Shown here one piece after another: positions 1-10,099 of a stretch of DNA of 64,000 nt. This DNA is from Turnera subulata (lineage: Eukaryota; Streptophyta; Magnoliopsida; Malpighiales; Passifloraceae). Location: positions 1 through 64,000 of the forward strand of contig JAKUCV010001077.1 of assembly GCA_028386065.3 (NCBI GenBank). Direction: 5' to 3'. How positions within the stretch are numbered: position 1 is the stretch's first letter; each line of letters begins with the position of its first letter. A program made the position numbers and the translations under genes. The notes under the pieces are model-generated. The model had not been told where the DNA came from. It ran no database searches and saw only the letters and a program-made list of their open reading frames with translations.

Positions 1-393
1 GCTAGTCTTAATTTATTATTACAACCCATCCGTAATAATAATCGACTAGGGACATTTAAGAATATGAAATATTCTAGGGTTATAAGTATGTGCAAGCGTT
101 TATCTCATAAACGATACTTATTGGAATAACCTTAAGGCGTATACATGACTACAAATAATCATCCATGATTGGCTTTTGGGCATATTATACTAACAGGAAG
201 AAGATGAAGGGAAGAAAGTGAAGGCAGGGGTTTTCTTTTTAAAGCCGATGAACAGGTTCAACAATTGGTGAGCGGTGAATAAACGAAGAGTTATGTCTGC
301 TAAGTAATGATTGTTGCTGCCCATTCATATGTATGTGTGCCCCCTTTTTCAGAATTTGGGTTGTGACTATTTGCATGAATGACACGTGGGTAA
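1..393. other. Unassigned sequence left of the Athila duplication
   Basis: No gene or clear element is recognised. A minus-strand purine run at ~339-349 is a weak polypurine-tract candidate. The rest is ordinary mixed-composition sequence that may be the Athila 3' end or older flanking DNA. Confidence 0.3.
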
Positions 394-668
394 GGGGGGT
401 ATAATTGTGTTGGGCAGATTTTTTAGCGTGTCAGACAAATTTTTTCTGTTTCTCTTTTTGCGCTGGGATCTGTAGCCGAAATAGGCTGAGCCTGTTTATG
501 ACTACAGGCCCACAGGTTGTTCTTCGGTAGAGGCATTGTTTACAAGGAAAAATTTGTTTCCAATATTCACTCTAACCCTAGCATTTTGTTCGAGGTACCC
601 TATCATTAATTATCCCCTAAGTGCGAGAAATCGTCAAAATGATTTTTTAGATTAGTGTGGAAGTTCGA

Positions 669-685
669 CACAGGCTCAGCCTGTG
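669..685. repeat. Athila hairpin, 3' noncoding, duplication copy A
   Basis: CACAGGCT-c-AGCCTGTG, perfect arms. A second palindrome of the family, AGGCT-g-AGCCT with imperfect ends, lies at ~482-496. Confidence 0.88.
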
Positions 686-972
686 ATGGGGCAGTGGTGA
701 GCCTGTGTAGTGTCAAAATACTCCTTTTTGCGAAAATTTTGTTGAAGCTGACTATTTAAAAGGGTGAAGAGGAACTTCCCTGACGAATTTCTGTCTTGAT
801 GATTCCTTTCCTCAAATTTGCAGCACCTAACAAAAACATAAGAAAACACATAAAGGAAAAACAAAACAAACTTGAAAGAAAGTAAAGGAAAGAAAATTAA
901 AAATTTCCACACTTGGAGGTTGCCCAAGTGGTGCTTCTTTTATGTCTTTTAGCTGGACACCTCCCTTTTTTG

Positions 973-1863
973 CTAGTTGGGAGGTGGATCACGGAGCAAC
1001 TGAGTCTCCTGATACTCATTGGTCCTTGTGTGATACAGCTTCAGCCTGTGTCCATTCACCTTGAACGGAAGTGTCTGCTCATTGTAGATCTCTATTGCTC
1101 CGTGTGGGTAACAGTGAGACACAGTGAAAGGTCCAGACCATCTCGATCGAAGCTTTCCGGGGAATAGCTTCAGGCGAGAGTTGTAAAGAAGAACTTGGTC
1201 ACCTTCCTTGAATTGTTTGGGCTGGATCCTACTGTCATGCCACTTCTTTGTCTTTTCCATGTATAGCTTGGCATTCTCAAATGCTTCCAGCCTTAGCTCG
1301 TCTAATTCATTGAGCTACAACAGCCTCTACTCTCCTACGGCTTGTGTATCAAAGTTTAGAGCCTTAATGCCCCAATACACCTTATGCTCGAGTTCCACAG
1401 GTAGGTGGCAAGCTTTTTCATAGACTAGGCGATATGGTGCGGTGCCTATGGGTGCCTTGTAGGCTGTGCGGTATGCCCAGAGAGCATGATCAAGCTTCAC
1501 TGCCCAATCCTTACATGATGGTCCCACTGTCTTCTCCAAAATTTGCTTGATCTCCCTATTTGTCACCTTGGCTTAGCCACTTGTCTGAGGATGGTAGGGA
1601 GTGGCCACTTTGTGTCTGATTCCATATTTCCTCAAGAGGGCTTCAAACTGCCTATTGCAAAAATGGGTACCACCATCACTGATTATGGCTTTGGGTGTGC
1701 CAAATCGAGTGAAGATTTTTTTCTTCAAGAACCGTGTCACTACCCTGGCATCATTCGTTGGGGAGGCAACAGCCTCAACCCATTTGGAAACATAATCCAT
1801 AGCCACCAAGATGTAGTTGTTCCCATATGAACTTGGGAATGGTCCCATGAAGTCAATCCCCAA
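973..1863 (-). pseudogene. pol: Athila integrase, duplicated copy A (core and C-terminus, no zinc-binding domain)
   Basis: Integrase inserts retrotransposon cDNA into the chromosome. This copy starts inside the catalytic core: GIDFMGPF holds the first catalytic Asp, IISDGGTHF the second, and the [11 protein letters not shown] segment the Glu. The N-terminal HHCC zinc domain is absent because the duplication begins after it. One in-frame TAG splits the core (after HPQTSG), and a further break near 1320 separates the core from the C-terminal part (973-1260), which ends in basic, GPF-containing sequence typical of Ty3 integrases. The first part of the core has no stop where copy B has two. Confidence 0.8.
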
Positions 1864-2187
1864 AACGTCAAACAGCTCTAATTGTGTTGGGCAGCCACCA
1901 AGATGTAGGGGGTATAATTGTGTTGGGCAGATTTTTTAGCGTGTGTGACAAATTTTTCCTGTTTCTCTTTTTGCGCTGGGATCTGTAGCCGAAACAGGCT
2001 GAGCCTATTTGTGACTACAGGGCCACAGTCTATTCTTCGGTAGAGACATTGTTTACAAGGAAAAATTTGTTTCCAATATTCAGTAAGACTCTAACCCTAG
2101 CATTTTGTTCGAGGTTCCTTATCATTAATTATCCCCTAAGTGCGAGAAATCGTCAAAATGATTTGTTAGAGTAGTATGGAAGTTCGA

Positions 2188-2204
2188 CACAGGCTCAGCC
2201 TGTG
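2188..2204. repeat. Athila hairpin, 3' noncoding, duplication copy B
   Basis: Identical to the copy at 669-685. The neighbouring palindrome near 1995-2009 differs between the two duplicates at opposite arms (ATAGGCT...AGCCTGT in A, ACAGGCT...AGCCTAT in B). The ancestor therefore probably had both arms perfect. Confidence 0.88.
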
Positions 2205-2491
2205 ATGGGGCTGTGGTGAGCCTGTGTAGTGTCAAAATACTCCTTCTTGCGAAAATTTTGTTGAAGCTAACTATTTAAAAGGGTGAAGAGGAACTTCCCT
2301 GACGAATTTCTGTCTTGATGATTCCTTTCCTCAAATTTGCAGCACCTAACAAAAACAAAAAAAAAACAAGCAAAAAAAAACAAAACAAACTTGAAGGAAA
2401 GTAAAGGAAAGAAAATTAAAAATTTCCACACTTGGAGGTTGCCCAAGTGGTGCTTCTTTTATGTCTTTTAGCTGGACACCTCCCTTTTTTG

Positions 2492-3598
2492 CTAGTTGGG
2501 AGGTGGATCATGGAACAACTGAGTCTCCTGATACTCATTGGTCCTTGTGTGATACAGCTTCAGCCTGTGTCCATTCACCTTGAACGGAAGTGTCTGCTCA
2601 TTGTAGATCTCTATTGCTCCGTGTGGGTAACAGTGAGACACAGTGAAAGGTCCAGACCTTCTTGTTCGAAGCTTTCCGGGGAATAGCTTCAGGCGAGAGT
2701 TGTAAAGAAGAACTTGGTCATCTTCCTTGAATTGTTTGGGCTGGATCCTACTGTCATGCCACTTCTTTGTCTTTTCCATGTATAGCTTGGCATTCTCAAA
2801 TGCTTGCAGCCTTAGCTCGTCTAATTCATTGTGCTACAACAGCCTCTGCTCTCCTACGGCCTGTGTATCAAAGTTTAGTGCCTTAATGCCCCAATACACC
2901 TTATGCTCGAGTTCCACAGGTAGGTGGCAAGCTTTTTCATAGACTAGGCGATATGGTGCGGTGCCTATGGGTGCCTTGTAGGCTGTGCGGTATGCCCAGA
3001 GAGCATGATCAAGCTTCACTGCCCAATCCTTACATGATGGTCCCACTGTCTTCTCCAAAATTTGCTTGATCTCCCTATTTGTCACCTTGGCTTGGCCACT
3101 TGTCTGAGGATGGTAGGGAGTGGCCACTTTGTGTCTGATTCTATATTTTCTCAAGAGGGCTTCAAACTGCCTATTGCAAAAATGGGTACCACCATCACTG
3201 ATTATGGCTCTGGGTGTGCCAAATCAAGTGATGATGTTTTTCTTCAAGAATCGTGTCACTACCCTGGCATCATTCGTTGGGGAGGCAATAGCCTCAACCT
3301 ATTTTGAAACATAATCCACAGCCACCAAGATGTAGTTGTTTCCATATGAACTTGGGAATGGTCCCATGAAGTCAATCCCCAAAACGTCAAACAGCTCTAC
3401 CTCTAGTATGCCCTGCTGTGGCATTTCTTGCCTCCTTGAGAGGTTCCCTGTTCGTTGGCATTCCTTGTAAGCTATCACCTAATTGCGCACATCCTTGAAC
3501 AAAGTACGCCAATATAGGCCAGCTTGTAAGACTTTTGAGGCTGTCATGGTTACACCATGGTGTCCTCCGTACTGTGCATTATGGCAACCGTGTAGAAC
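2492..3598 (-). pseudogene. pol: Athila integrase, copy joined to the rest of pol (copy B)
   Basis: This continues in frame from the RNase H/integrase ORF (same frame as 3599-4366) but is interrupted by several stops. The zinc-binding region is recognisable by the [10 protein letters not shown] segment near 3430-3460. The core contains GIDFMGPF, a stop replacing Trp in YVSKWVEA, a stop replacing Arg before [13 protein letters not shown], and then an open stretch 2834-3154. The C-terminal part is 2492-2779. No full-length integrase can be made from this copy. Confidence 0.82.
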
Positions 3599-4366
3599 CT
3601 ATGCCACTTCTTCTTCAGGAATGCATCTTCTGATCATCCCATCTCCGCACCTTCTAAATAGTAGGGGCTTGTCCCAGAGGTAGTTCTTTATGTCAGCGAA
3701 GAACTTCTTCCTCTGAGAATAACTTAGATCAGGTGGGAGTGCTCCACAGGCTATGAAATTGACAATTTCTGCATACCACGGCATGAGCCTATGAGTGACA
3801 CTGTGGATGGTTGCAATGAGGCTGTCGTCTGAAAGGTGGTCATCAATGGGTATGTCCTCTCTTGGCATGTGCTCTGGTGGTAGTCTGAATAGGTGGTTAG
3901 CTACTACGTTCTCTGCACCTTTCTTGTCCCAGATTTCCAAGTCAAACTCCTGAAGTTGGAGTATCCACCACAGGAGTCTTGACTTGGTTTCCTTCTTTGT
4001 CAGCAAGTACTTCAAGACGGAGTGATCGGTGTGTATGATCACCTTGGAACCCAGCAAGTATGCTCGAAATTTCCCAATGGCAAAGACTACTGCCAAGAGT
4101 TCCTTTTCAGTGGTGGCATAGTTGACTTGTGCTTCATCTAGAGTTCTGCTTGCATAATAAATTGCATGAAGTTTGTTGTCCTTCTTCTGTCCGAGCACAG
4201 CCCCTATAGCATGGTCACTAGCATCACACATGATCTCAAAAGGCTGACTCCAATCTGGGGGCTGAATGATTGGGGCTGTGGTCAACGCTGTTTTGATCCT
4301 GTGAAAAGCATCTAAACAAGATTCATCAAATACGAATTCGGCATCGTTACTAAGGAGATTCGTCAA
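3599..4366 (-). pseudogene. pol: Athila RNase H and start of integrase
   Basis: The 255-residue ORF holds the end of RT, then a Ty3-type RNase H domain ([18 protein letters not shown] near residues 48-65, [11 protein letters not shown] with the catalytic Glu, and [11 protein letters not shown]). A linker follows with the Athila-characteristic [18 protein letters not shown] and [17 protein letters not shown] segment that precedes integrase. It is in the same frame as the RT ORF (4433-5218) but separated from it by TGA and TAG stops in the AFLGHAGFYRRFIKDF region. It ends at a TAG just before the integrase zinc domain. Confidence 0.85.
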
Positions 4367-4432
4367 AGGTTTTGGAATCTATAAGAAGTCCTTAATAAAG
4401 CGCCTATAAAAACCTGCATGACCAAGAAAGGC

Positions 4433-5218
4433 TCAAATTGCCTTAACAGAATTAGGAGGTGGAAGTTTTTCAATTATATCAATTTTGGCTTGGTCTATCT
4501 CAATTCCGCGCCCTGAAATTTTGTGCCCAAGGACAATTCCTTCAGTCACCATGAAATGACAGTTTTCCCAATTTAGAACATGGTTAACAGCCTCACACCA
4601 TGCTAGCACTGTTTCATGGTTAGCCAAACAAATATCAAAAGAAGTACCATAGACAGAGAAATCATCCATGAATACCTCCATTATATGCTCTATCAGGTCA
4701 TGGAATATGGCCATCATGCAACGCTGAAATGTGGCAGGGGCGTTGCACAAACCAAATGGCATGCGCCTATATGCAAATGTGCCATAAGGGCATGTAAATG
4801 TTGTTTTCTCCTGATCACTTGGGTGGATTAGGATCTGGAAGAATCCAGAGTATCCATCCAAGTAGCAAAAATGCGTATGCTTGGCAAGTCTTTCCAACAT
4901 TTTATCAATGAATGGCAGAGGAAAATTGTCTTTTCTAGTAGCCTTGTTAAGCTTCCTATAGTCTATGCACATTCTCCAGCCCGTGACAGTCCTAGTTGGT
5001 ATGAGTTCTTCCTTTTCATTTTTCACAACTGTCATTCCTCCCTTTTTAGGAACTACATGCACGGCACTAACCCAAGGACTATCTAAAATTGGATAAATTA
5101 TCCCAGCATCTAATAGTTTCAAGATTTCCTTTTTAACCACTTCTTTCATGTTTTCATCTAATCCCCTTTGTGGTTCTATTACGGGTTTGTTGCCTTCTTC
5201 TAAAAGAATATGATGCAT
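4433..5218 (-). pseudogene. pol: Athila reverse transcriptase
   Basis: Reverse transcriptase copies the element RNA into cDNA inside the virus-like particle. Visible motifs in order are WVSAVHVVPKKGG, WRMCIDYRKLNKAT, PLPFIDKMLERLA, FCYLDGYSGFFQI, TFTCPYGTFAYRRMPFGLCNAPATFQRCM and the catalytic FMDDFSVYG. These are Ty3/gypsy RT blocks in normal order. The ORF is out of frame with the upstream protease ORF, showing at least one indel between 5529 and 5218, and it ends at a TGA where the family continues. Confidence 0.9.
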
Positions 5219-5528
5219 GCAAAGGTTAGGGCTGATACCTGTGAGATCGTCATGGGTGTAGCTTACTGCCTTTCGGTGTTTGTCGACTACAGTGCATACC
5301 TTGTCTTCTTCCTCCTGTGAAAGGTCAGCTCCAACAATAATGGGTAATGAAGAGGCTTCAGGGTCTAAGTAGATATACTTGAGGTTGGGTGGTAGAGGTT
5401 TCGTTTCTACCCTTGGTGCCTCTTTTGCAAGTTCCGATCTAACGGATACTGTGACAGGCTCTGAAACAACATCAGGGACAGGCTCAGAGACAGCCTCAAT
5501 CTACGGTTCTGTAGCATGGGCCTATGCG

Positions 5529-6740
5529 TCAATTCCTAGCTTTGTTTCTTTTGCCAGAAATTTTGCTACCTCCTACGAGGGCCATTTCATCTCCTTCAAT
5601 GAGTCCATTGACTAAGCAACCCAGCAGCACATCCTCATGTGTCTCCATGAGTTGGGATGCCTTAACAAGCACATCGACAGGGACTGGCACAACATCAACC
5701 ATGCAACACTGTCCTACTCTAAACTCATTCCTCTGCGCCTTCTGGATATTGAACTCGACTGTCTCCTCTCCAAGTTGCAATGTCGATGTTCCATTGGTGC
5801 AGTCGATCATGGCCCCTGCTGTGGCTAAAAATGGACGCCCCAAAATGATGGGTGTCTTCTCATCCTCTCCCATGTTCATCACTACAACGTCTACAGGGAT
5901 GAAGAAATTGCCAACCTTGACTGGAACATCCTCCAACACCCCCATAGGGTATACAAGTGAGCGATCAGCAAGCTGAATGGTCATCCTCGTGGGCTTAATG
6001 TCTCCAAGGCTCATGTTCTGAGTAATGGAGAGTGGTAACATGCTGACACTCGTCCCTAGATCGCACAGGGCTCCTTCAATCTTTTTGTCCCTGATGTTGC
6101 AAGGTATTGTAAAGCTCCCTGGGTCTGTACATTTCCTGGGTGGATGGTGTTGAATGAGGGCACTCCCCTGGGCTGTCATGGCTACAGTCTCAATGTCATC
6201 AATAGTTCTTTTTCTCGTCAGAATATCCTTATGGAATTTAGCATATGAAGGCATTTGTGTAACCATATCACTGAAGGGCACATTGACATATAACTTACTC
6301 AGCATTTCCTTGAACTTACGGAATTGCTTCTCCAGTTTGGATTTGTGGTATACTTCTGGGTATGGGAGCGGAGGTTGATAAGGTAGAACAGTTTGAGTCT
6401 GCTTCTCATCCTTTCTCGTGCTAACAGGCTCAGACACTGTCTCAGTCTGTGCCTGCACTGTCTGTCCAGAACGGGATGTCGATGCTTGTTGCTCTATAGC
6501 CTGAGGCAGTTTCGCCACTGTGTCTCTCAGCTCCTTCCCACTACAAAGTGTTACAGCCTTGACATGCTCATTTCTTGGGTTCTCTATTGGCTTTCCTGGG
6601 AGAGCTCCTTGTTGGCTAGTGGACATGGAGTCTTGTTGGGCAATTTGATTTTCGAGGATTCTGTTGTGGGATTTGAGTTGGCTGATCTCCTCACTTATTT
6701 TATTCTGTTTCTCCAGGATGGACTGCAGCATGGTCATCAT
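5529..6740 (-). pseudogene. pol: Athila gag C-terminal region and aspartic protease
   Basis: The ORF begins in a coiled-coil-like, Gln-rich stretch (MLQSILEKQNKISEEIS) in the same frame as gag, after an in-frame TAG. A low-complexity linker follows, then a retropepsin-like domain: GALCDLGTSVSMLPLSI, where Athila elements have D-L-G instead of D-S/T-G, and PIILGRPFLATAGAMID. This protease would cleave the gag-pol polyprotein. It ends at a TAG, and the RT that follows is in another frame. Confidence 0.85.
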
Positions 6741-6785
6741 GTCGGTGTTGTTGCCTTGCTGTTCTCCTTGGTTCTGCCTTTGGTA

Positions 6786-7802
6786 CTATGGCTGTCCTCC
6801 CTGGTTCTGTCTCTGGTACTGGGCCTGTTGTGGAATTTTTTCTTCGGTAGGTCCCTTCCAAGAAAAGTTTGGATGATTTCTCCAGGATGGATTATAAGTG
6901 TTTCCATATGGGCCCGGCTTCTGCTGGATATAGTGAGCTTGCTCAGAATTGCATTCGGCAAAGAGTGGGCAACTGTCCATAGCCTTCACAGTCTGGGGCT
7001 GTGGCTGAGGCTGTCTTGCTTGAGCAGCCCCTAGTTGCTTCCTGAGGGCTTCTACCTCTGCCTCAAGCATAGTTACTCTGTCTACACCAATTATTCCAGA
7101 GGGTTTGACTCCCCTGACTTGGGTCTTTCTCTTGGACAATGCCTCTAGAATGGCTACTCCATCATTATAGTCCTTGTCCAAGAATGCACCATTGGCCATC
7201 TTGTCCAAGGTGTTCTGATCTTCATCACATAGGCCACAATAGAATTGTTCTAGCTGTACGGCCTCATCAATTCGGTGGTTTGGGCATCTTCTGAGTAATC
7301 CCTTGAAATGCTCCCAAGCATCACGAATTGATTGATCATAGCATTGAGAGAAACCAATGAGCTGCTGCCTTAAACTTGCAGCTTTGCTTGAGGGATGGTA
7401 CTCCTTCAAGAAAGCTCTGACTAGACTGTCCCAGTAAGTGAAATGGCTTGCTTCATGGTTGTTGAGCCATTCGAATGCCACATCTCTGAGTGAGAATGGG
7501 AACACTCTCATATATAGCTGCTCCTTGGTCATCCCTGCTATGTTCACTGTACTGCACACTCGCAGGAAGTTTTGCAAGTGCAAGTTTTGATCTTCAGAGG
7601 GGGTGCCTCCAAAGGTGCACCTCTCCAGCATGCTCAGCAAGTTGGTTCTGATCTCATATGGGGCTTCTACATCTGGAATGGCTATACTGTTGTGAATGAT
7701 GGTGGTTGGTGGTTGTAGGAGCTGGGACATAGGAATGTAAGGTCGAACAGGCTCAGCCTGTTCAATGCCCTGTTGTGCTCCTTCATTTGGTCTGTCCGCC
7801 AT
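6786..7802 (-). pseudogene. gag: Athila gag (capsid-type) polyprotein, interrupted
   Basis: Gag forms the cytoplasmic particle that packages element RNA. The ORF starts at an ATG about 200 bases downstream of the PBS. It contains the plant retrotransposon gag core (residues ~60-220, with LRDVAFEWLNN, TYWDSLVRAFLKEY and YCGLCDEDQNTLDKMANG), then a short heptad-like stretch (VTMLEAEVEALRKQLGAAQ) and a Gln/Pro linker. It ends at an in-frame TAG; the same frame continues at 6740, so gag and protease were once one ORF. The N-terminal codons for EQAEPV lie in the ACAGGCT palindrome at 7745-7763. Confidence 0.88.
7745..7763. repeat. Athila hairpin inside gag (9-bp arms)
   Basis: GAACAGGCT-c-AGCCTGTTC, perfect arms with a one-base spacer. 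It lies in codons near the gag N-terminus and is the coding-region copy of the palindrome seen in this element's LTR and 3' region. Confidence 0.9.
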
Positions 7803-8000
7803 GTTCTGTTGCTTTTGTTTATTCTGCTTGCGAATCTGGCGGGTTGTCTTTTCGATCTCCTAGTGGAAGATTAGAGCTGGTTGCTTGCTCTTGCTCTAGG
7901 GCATGCACCACCTGAAAACTTCGAACTTTGAAAAAAGAAAAGGGGTAAAATATAAAAAGCCTAATAAATCAAAATAAAAAGCAATACAATTAAGCTCCAG

Positions 8001-8018
8001 CCCCCGACAATGGTGCGA
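8001..8018 (-). other. Athila primer-binding site (tRNA-Asp type)
   Basis: On the minus strand GCACCATTGTCGGGG resembles the canonical Athila PBS complementary to the 3' end of tRNA-Asp, with a few differences. It lies between the LTR end and gag, where a PBS should be. Confidence 0.7.
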
Positions 8019-8314
8019 AAAACTTGATGTGTGCTGTGCATCCTGTAAGTGCACAGGGTAGTTGTAGTACTCTATCAAGGTCGTATCCACAGGGACTGGG
8101 ATGAGCGTGTTACTCCTTACCTTGAACGAATTAGGCTTGAGACAATTAAACAAAAATGGATTATGGGGTGAGTGCAAATCAAAATTAAATTAAGCAAGAG
8201 AATGAAAAGTAGTAGTAACGTTAAAGTAGGTGAAAATCAGGTTTTGGTGAAATCTTAAACATCCAGGGATTCACATGTTTTGCCTTTATGCTCTAAATTG
8301 CTCAACAGGATCTT

Positions 8315-8331
8315 CACAGGCCGGGCCTGTG
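8315..8331. repeat. Athila hairpin variant in LTR with compensating stem change
   Basis: CACAGGCC-g-GGCCTGTG, perfect 8-bp arms. Compared with the CACAGGCT/AGCCTGTG copies, one T·A pair has become C·G on both arms, so the stem stays paired. Confidence 0.85.
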
Positions 8332-8389
8332 TGACACCCTGTATTTAATAAGAAGTCTTGAAGAGGCTCCCAACCTAATGTACTACCAA

Positions 8390-8985
8390 TGGCTTTCGAT
8401 CTTATTGATAGTTCCCTAAGCTTCCATCTACCCCCTGTCACTAGAGTAGACGTCCACTTAGAGGTGAGGTTTGGTGTTGGTGCTAATTACCCACAATCTC
8501 TCCCTATCTTCTTTCGAACGGCTAAGGAGGGAAGGCTGACTATTGTTGGTCTGGCACACTTGGCTTCTCCTTTTGGTCCTTCACCAAGCTGCCACTAGAT
8601 TAAAATAGACAACTCAATAATCAATCAAGAGTCATATTAAAAAAATGGTGTCATTCTTTCTTGACTGTGTCATAACAGGCTGAGACAGTGCTGAGTCTGT
8701 GACTGAGCCTGTCGAGAACACAAGGTCAATTACACAGATTGGTTCTTGCAGGCGCTCTCAACCTATACTGAACCCATTTGTTTTTACTCACAGGTTCCTC
8801 CCAAAGTTCTCGCTTATCCTAATGCTTTCGCATCCGTCAAACTAAGGGGATTAAGAATTGGTGCTGAGGCTAATTCCTCAATTAGTTCCTAATTTCTTTC
8901 GAAACTAAGAGCTAAGGGTTGGTTGTTGTTGTTCCAACAACTATGGTTTCTCCTTTCGGTCCTTCACCTAGCTACCTATATTCAT
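8390..8985. repeat. Diverged direct repeat inside the Athila LTR
   Basis: Segments at ~8390-8600 and ~8800-8980 share ordered blocks (GGTGCT...GCTAATT, CTTTCGAA, GGTTTCTCCTTTCGGTCCTT-like and CTTCACC-AGCT). They look like an old internal duplication of the LTR. Confidence 0.55.
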
Positions 8986-9686
8986 GTATGGGTTTGATCA
9001 AGACTCAAACATGGAGCAAGTTTGCAACAACCAAATAAGTAAAACGGTTAAAAACATAGGAAGAGCAATTTATTGTACTAAGAACAGAGACATGCTTCAC
9101 CCCTTCAACCTAAGAGGGGTTGTTTAGATCATATTCATGGTTAGAAAATTAAAAAAAAGTAAGGGTAGCATAATGTTTGGTACCAAGCTGGAGGTTAGGG
9201 ACAACACGATTCTTGCCCAGAAAAGGATGCAGAATCGTGTTTTCCCCTTGAACCCTTTATTCCAAAGTTCTGCAGGTTTTGGGTATTCATCGAGGGGTCT
9301 AGGTCGATCGGTGTTCTTCCTTTCTCCTTCTCTTTTATGGTGCAGATTCCTCTCTTTTCTTCTCTCCCACGTGCTGAAAGGTATGGCAGTTGGACAAGTT
9401 GAGCTTTCGGTTGCCCATCTTGCTCCTCGAGGTAAGGCAGCTTGGGAGGTGTGCCGAATGGGTGAAATCTGCAAATCTGCAGATTTTAGAAGACTTAGGG
9501 GGGATGATAATAGTTCTTTAATCGTTAAATTCATCGGGTGTGATGATTATCCCCTCTGTCAGATGCTTAGAGTCTTCTGAGTCGCTCAGGTCATGATTGC
9601 AGAGTTGAAGGGGTTGCAAGTGGTGAAGCTCTGCAAGTGGCTGAGTTTAATATTCTTTTCTTCACATTCTGGTCATCTGCAGATTC

Positions 9687-9703
9687 CACAGGCTGAGCCT
9701 GTG
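9687..9703. repeat. Athila hairpin in LTR
   Basis: CACAGGCT-g-AGCCTGTG, perfect 8-bp arms, followed at once by a partial third arm (GGGCCTGTG). Confidence 0.88.
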
Positions 9704-10099
9704 CTGGGCCTGTGCCTGAGGCTATGTGCGATTTCTCCCCATTTTTCTGTGCAATTGAATTTAGCTCTTTTTGGGATTGATGTGGTGGCGTGATGGCTTC
9801 GTGGATCAAGGCAAAGGTGGTTAAATTCAGTGGATAACTTGTGATTGGAGGGAGATTCGTGGCTTTTCATTGATTTTGCAATGAACAACAGGCTGTCAAA
9901 CAGGCTCATGCTGTGCCAGAGGCTGTTTCATCGAATTCTCCAATAAAATCTCCAAAATTCTTCAAAATGCACCTGGAATCACTAATCACATAGTAAGGGA
10001 TGGAATTTAAGGGAATATGATAAAATAATGCAAAGTAAGGCATATAGTCATGATAAATCGAGAGAAAATATATCTAAAATCATGCCTAAAACTATGCAT

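Larger units (their letters stand above)
394..3398 (-). repeat. Tandem duplication (~1.5 kb) of Athila integrase plus 3' noncoding region
   Basis: Copy A (394-1879) and copy B (1908-3398) align over their whole length with offsets of 1513 to 1519 bases; the change comes from a 6-base insertion in copy B near 2088. Both contain the same 3' noncoding segment, the same hairpin (669-685 and 2188-2204), the same integrase C-terminus (973-1260 and 2492-2779) and the same catalytic-core segment. Copy B runs on into the rest of pol. Copy A stops abruptly at 1879. The junction 1880-1908 holds filler copied from two nearby places. Confidence 0.9.
1..9995 (-). mobile_element. Athila-type Ty3/gypsy LTR retrotransposon, decayed, 3' part duplicated
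   Basis: Read on the minus strand the order is 5' LTR (~9995-8019), PBS (8018-8001), gag, protease, RT, RNase H, integrase, 3' noncoding. Order, a tRNA-Asp-like PBS and the protein motifs fit the plant Athila lineage. All coding parts are broken by stops or frameshifts, so the copy cannot be autonomous. The integrase-to-3'-noncoding segment is present twice (394-1879 and 1908-3398). The left end is uncertain: a purine run (AAAAAGGGGGC on the minus strand, ~339-349) could be the polypurine tract, but I could not match the sequence beyond it to the 5' LTR, so the 3' LTR may lie outside the window. Confidence 0.85.
8019..9995 (-). repeat. Athila 5' LTR (outer boundary approximate)
   Basis: The sequence from the PBS rightwards has no coding content of its own, carries several copies of the element's hairpin, and next to the PBS contains a GTATCCACAGGGAC segment of a kind I recall from Athila/Tat LTRs. 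The right boundary (minus-strand TGTGATTAGTGATTCC at ~9990) is a guess, because no second LTR is available for comparison. ORFs such as 9137-9580 inside it have no recognisable product. Confidence 0.55.

Noticed and set aside
6393..7034. Plus-strand 213-codon hydrophobic ORF resembling a membrane protein
   Set aside because: Antisense of Athila gag and the Gln-rich linker; its Leu/Ser content follows from Gln/Lys/Arg codons on the other strand.
9137..9580. Plus-strand 147-codon ORF in the Athila LTR
   Set aside because: No recognisable domain, sits inside an LTR, and a comparable ORF exists on the opposite strand (9124-9534).
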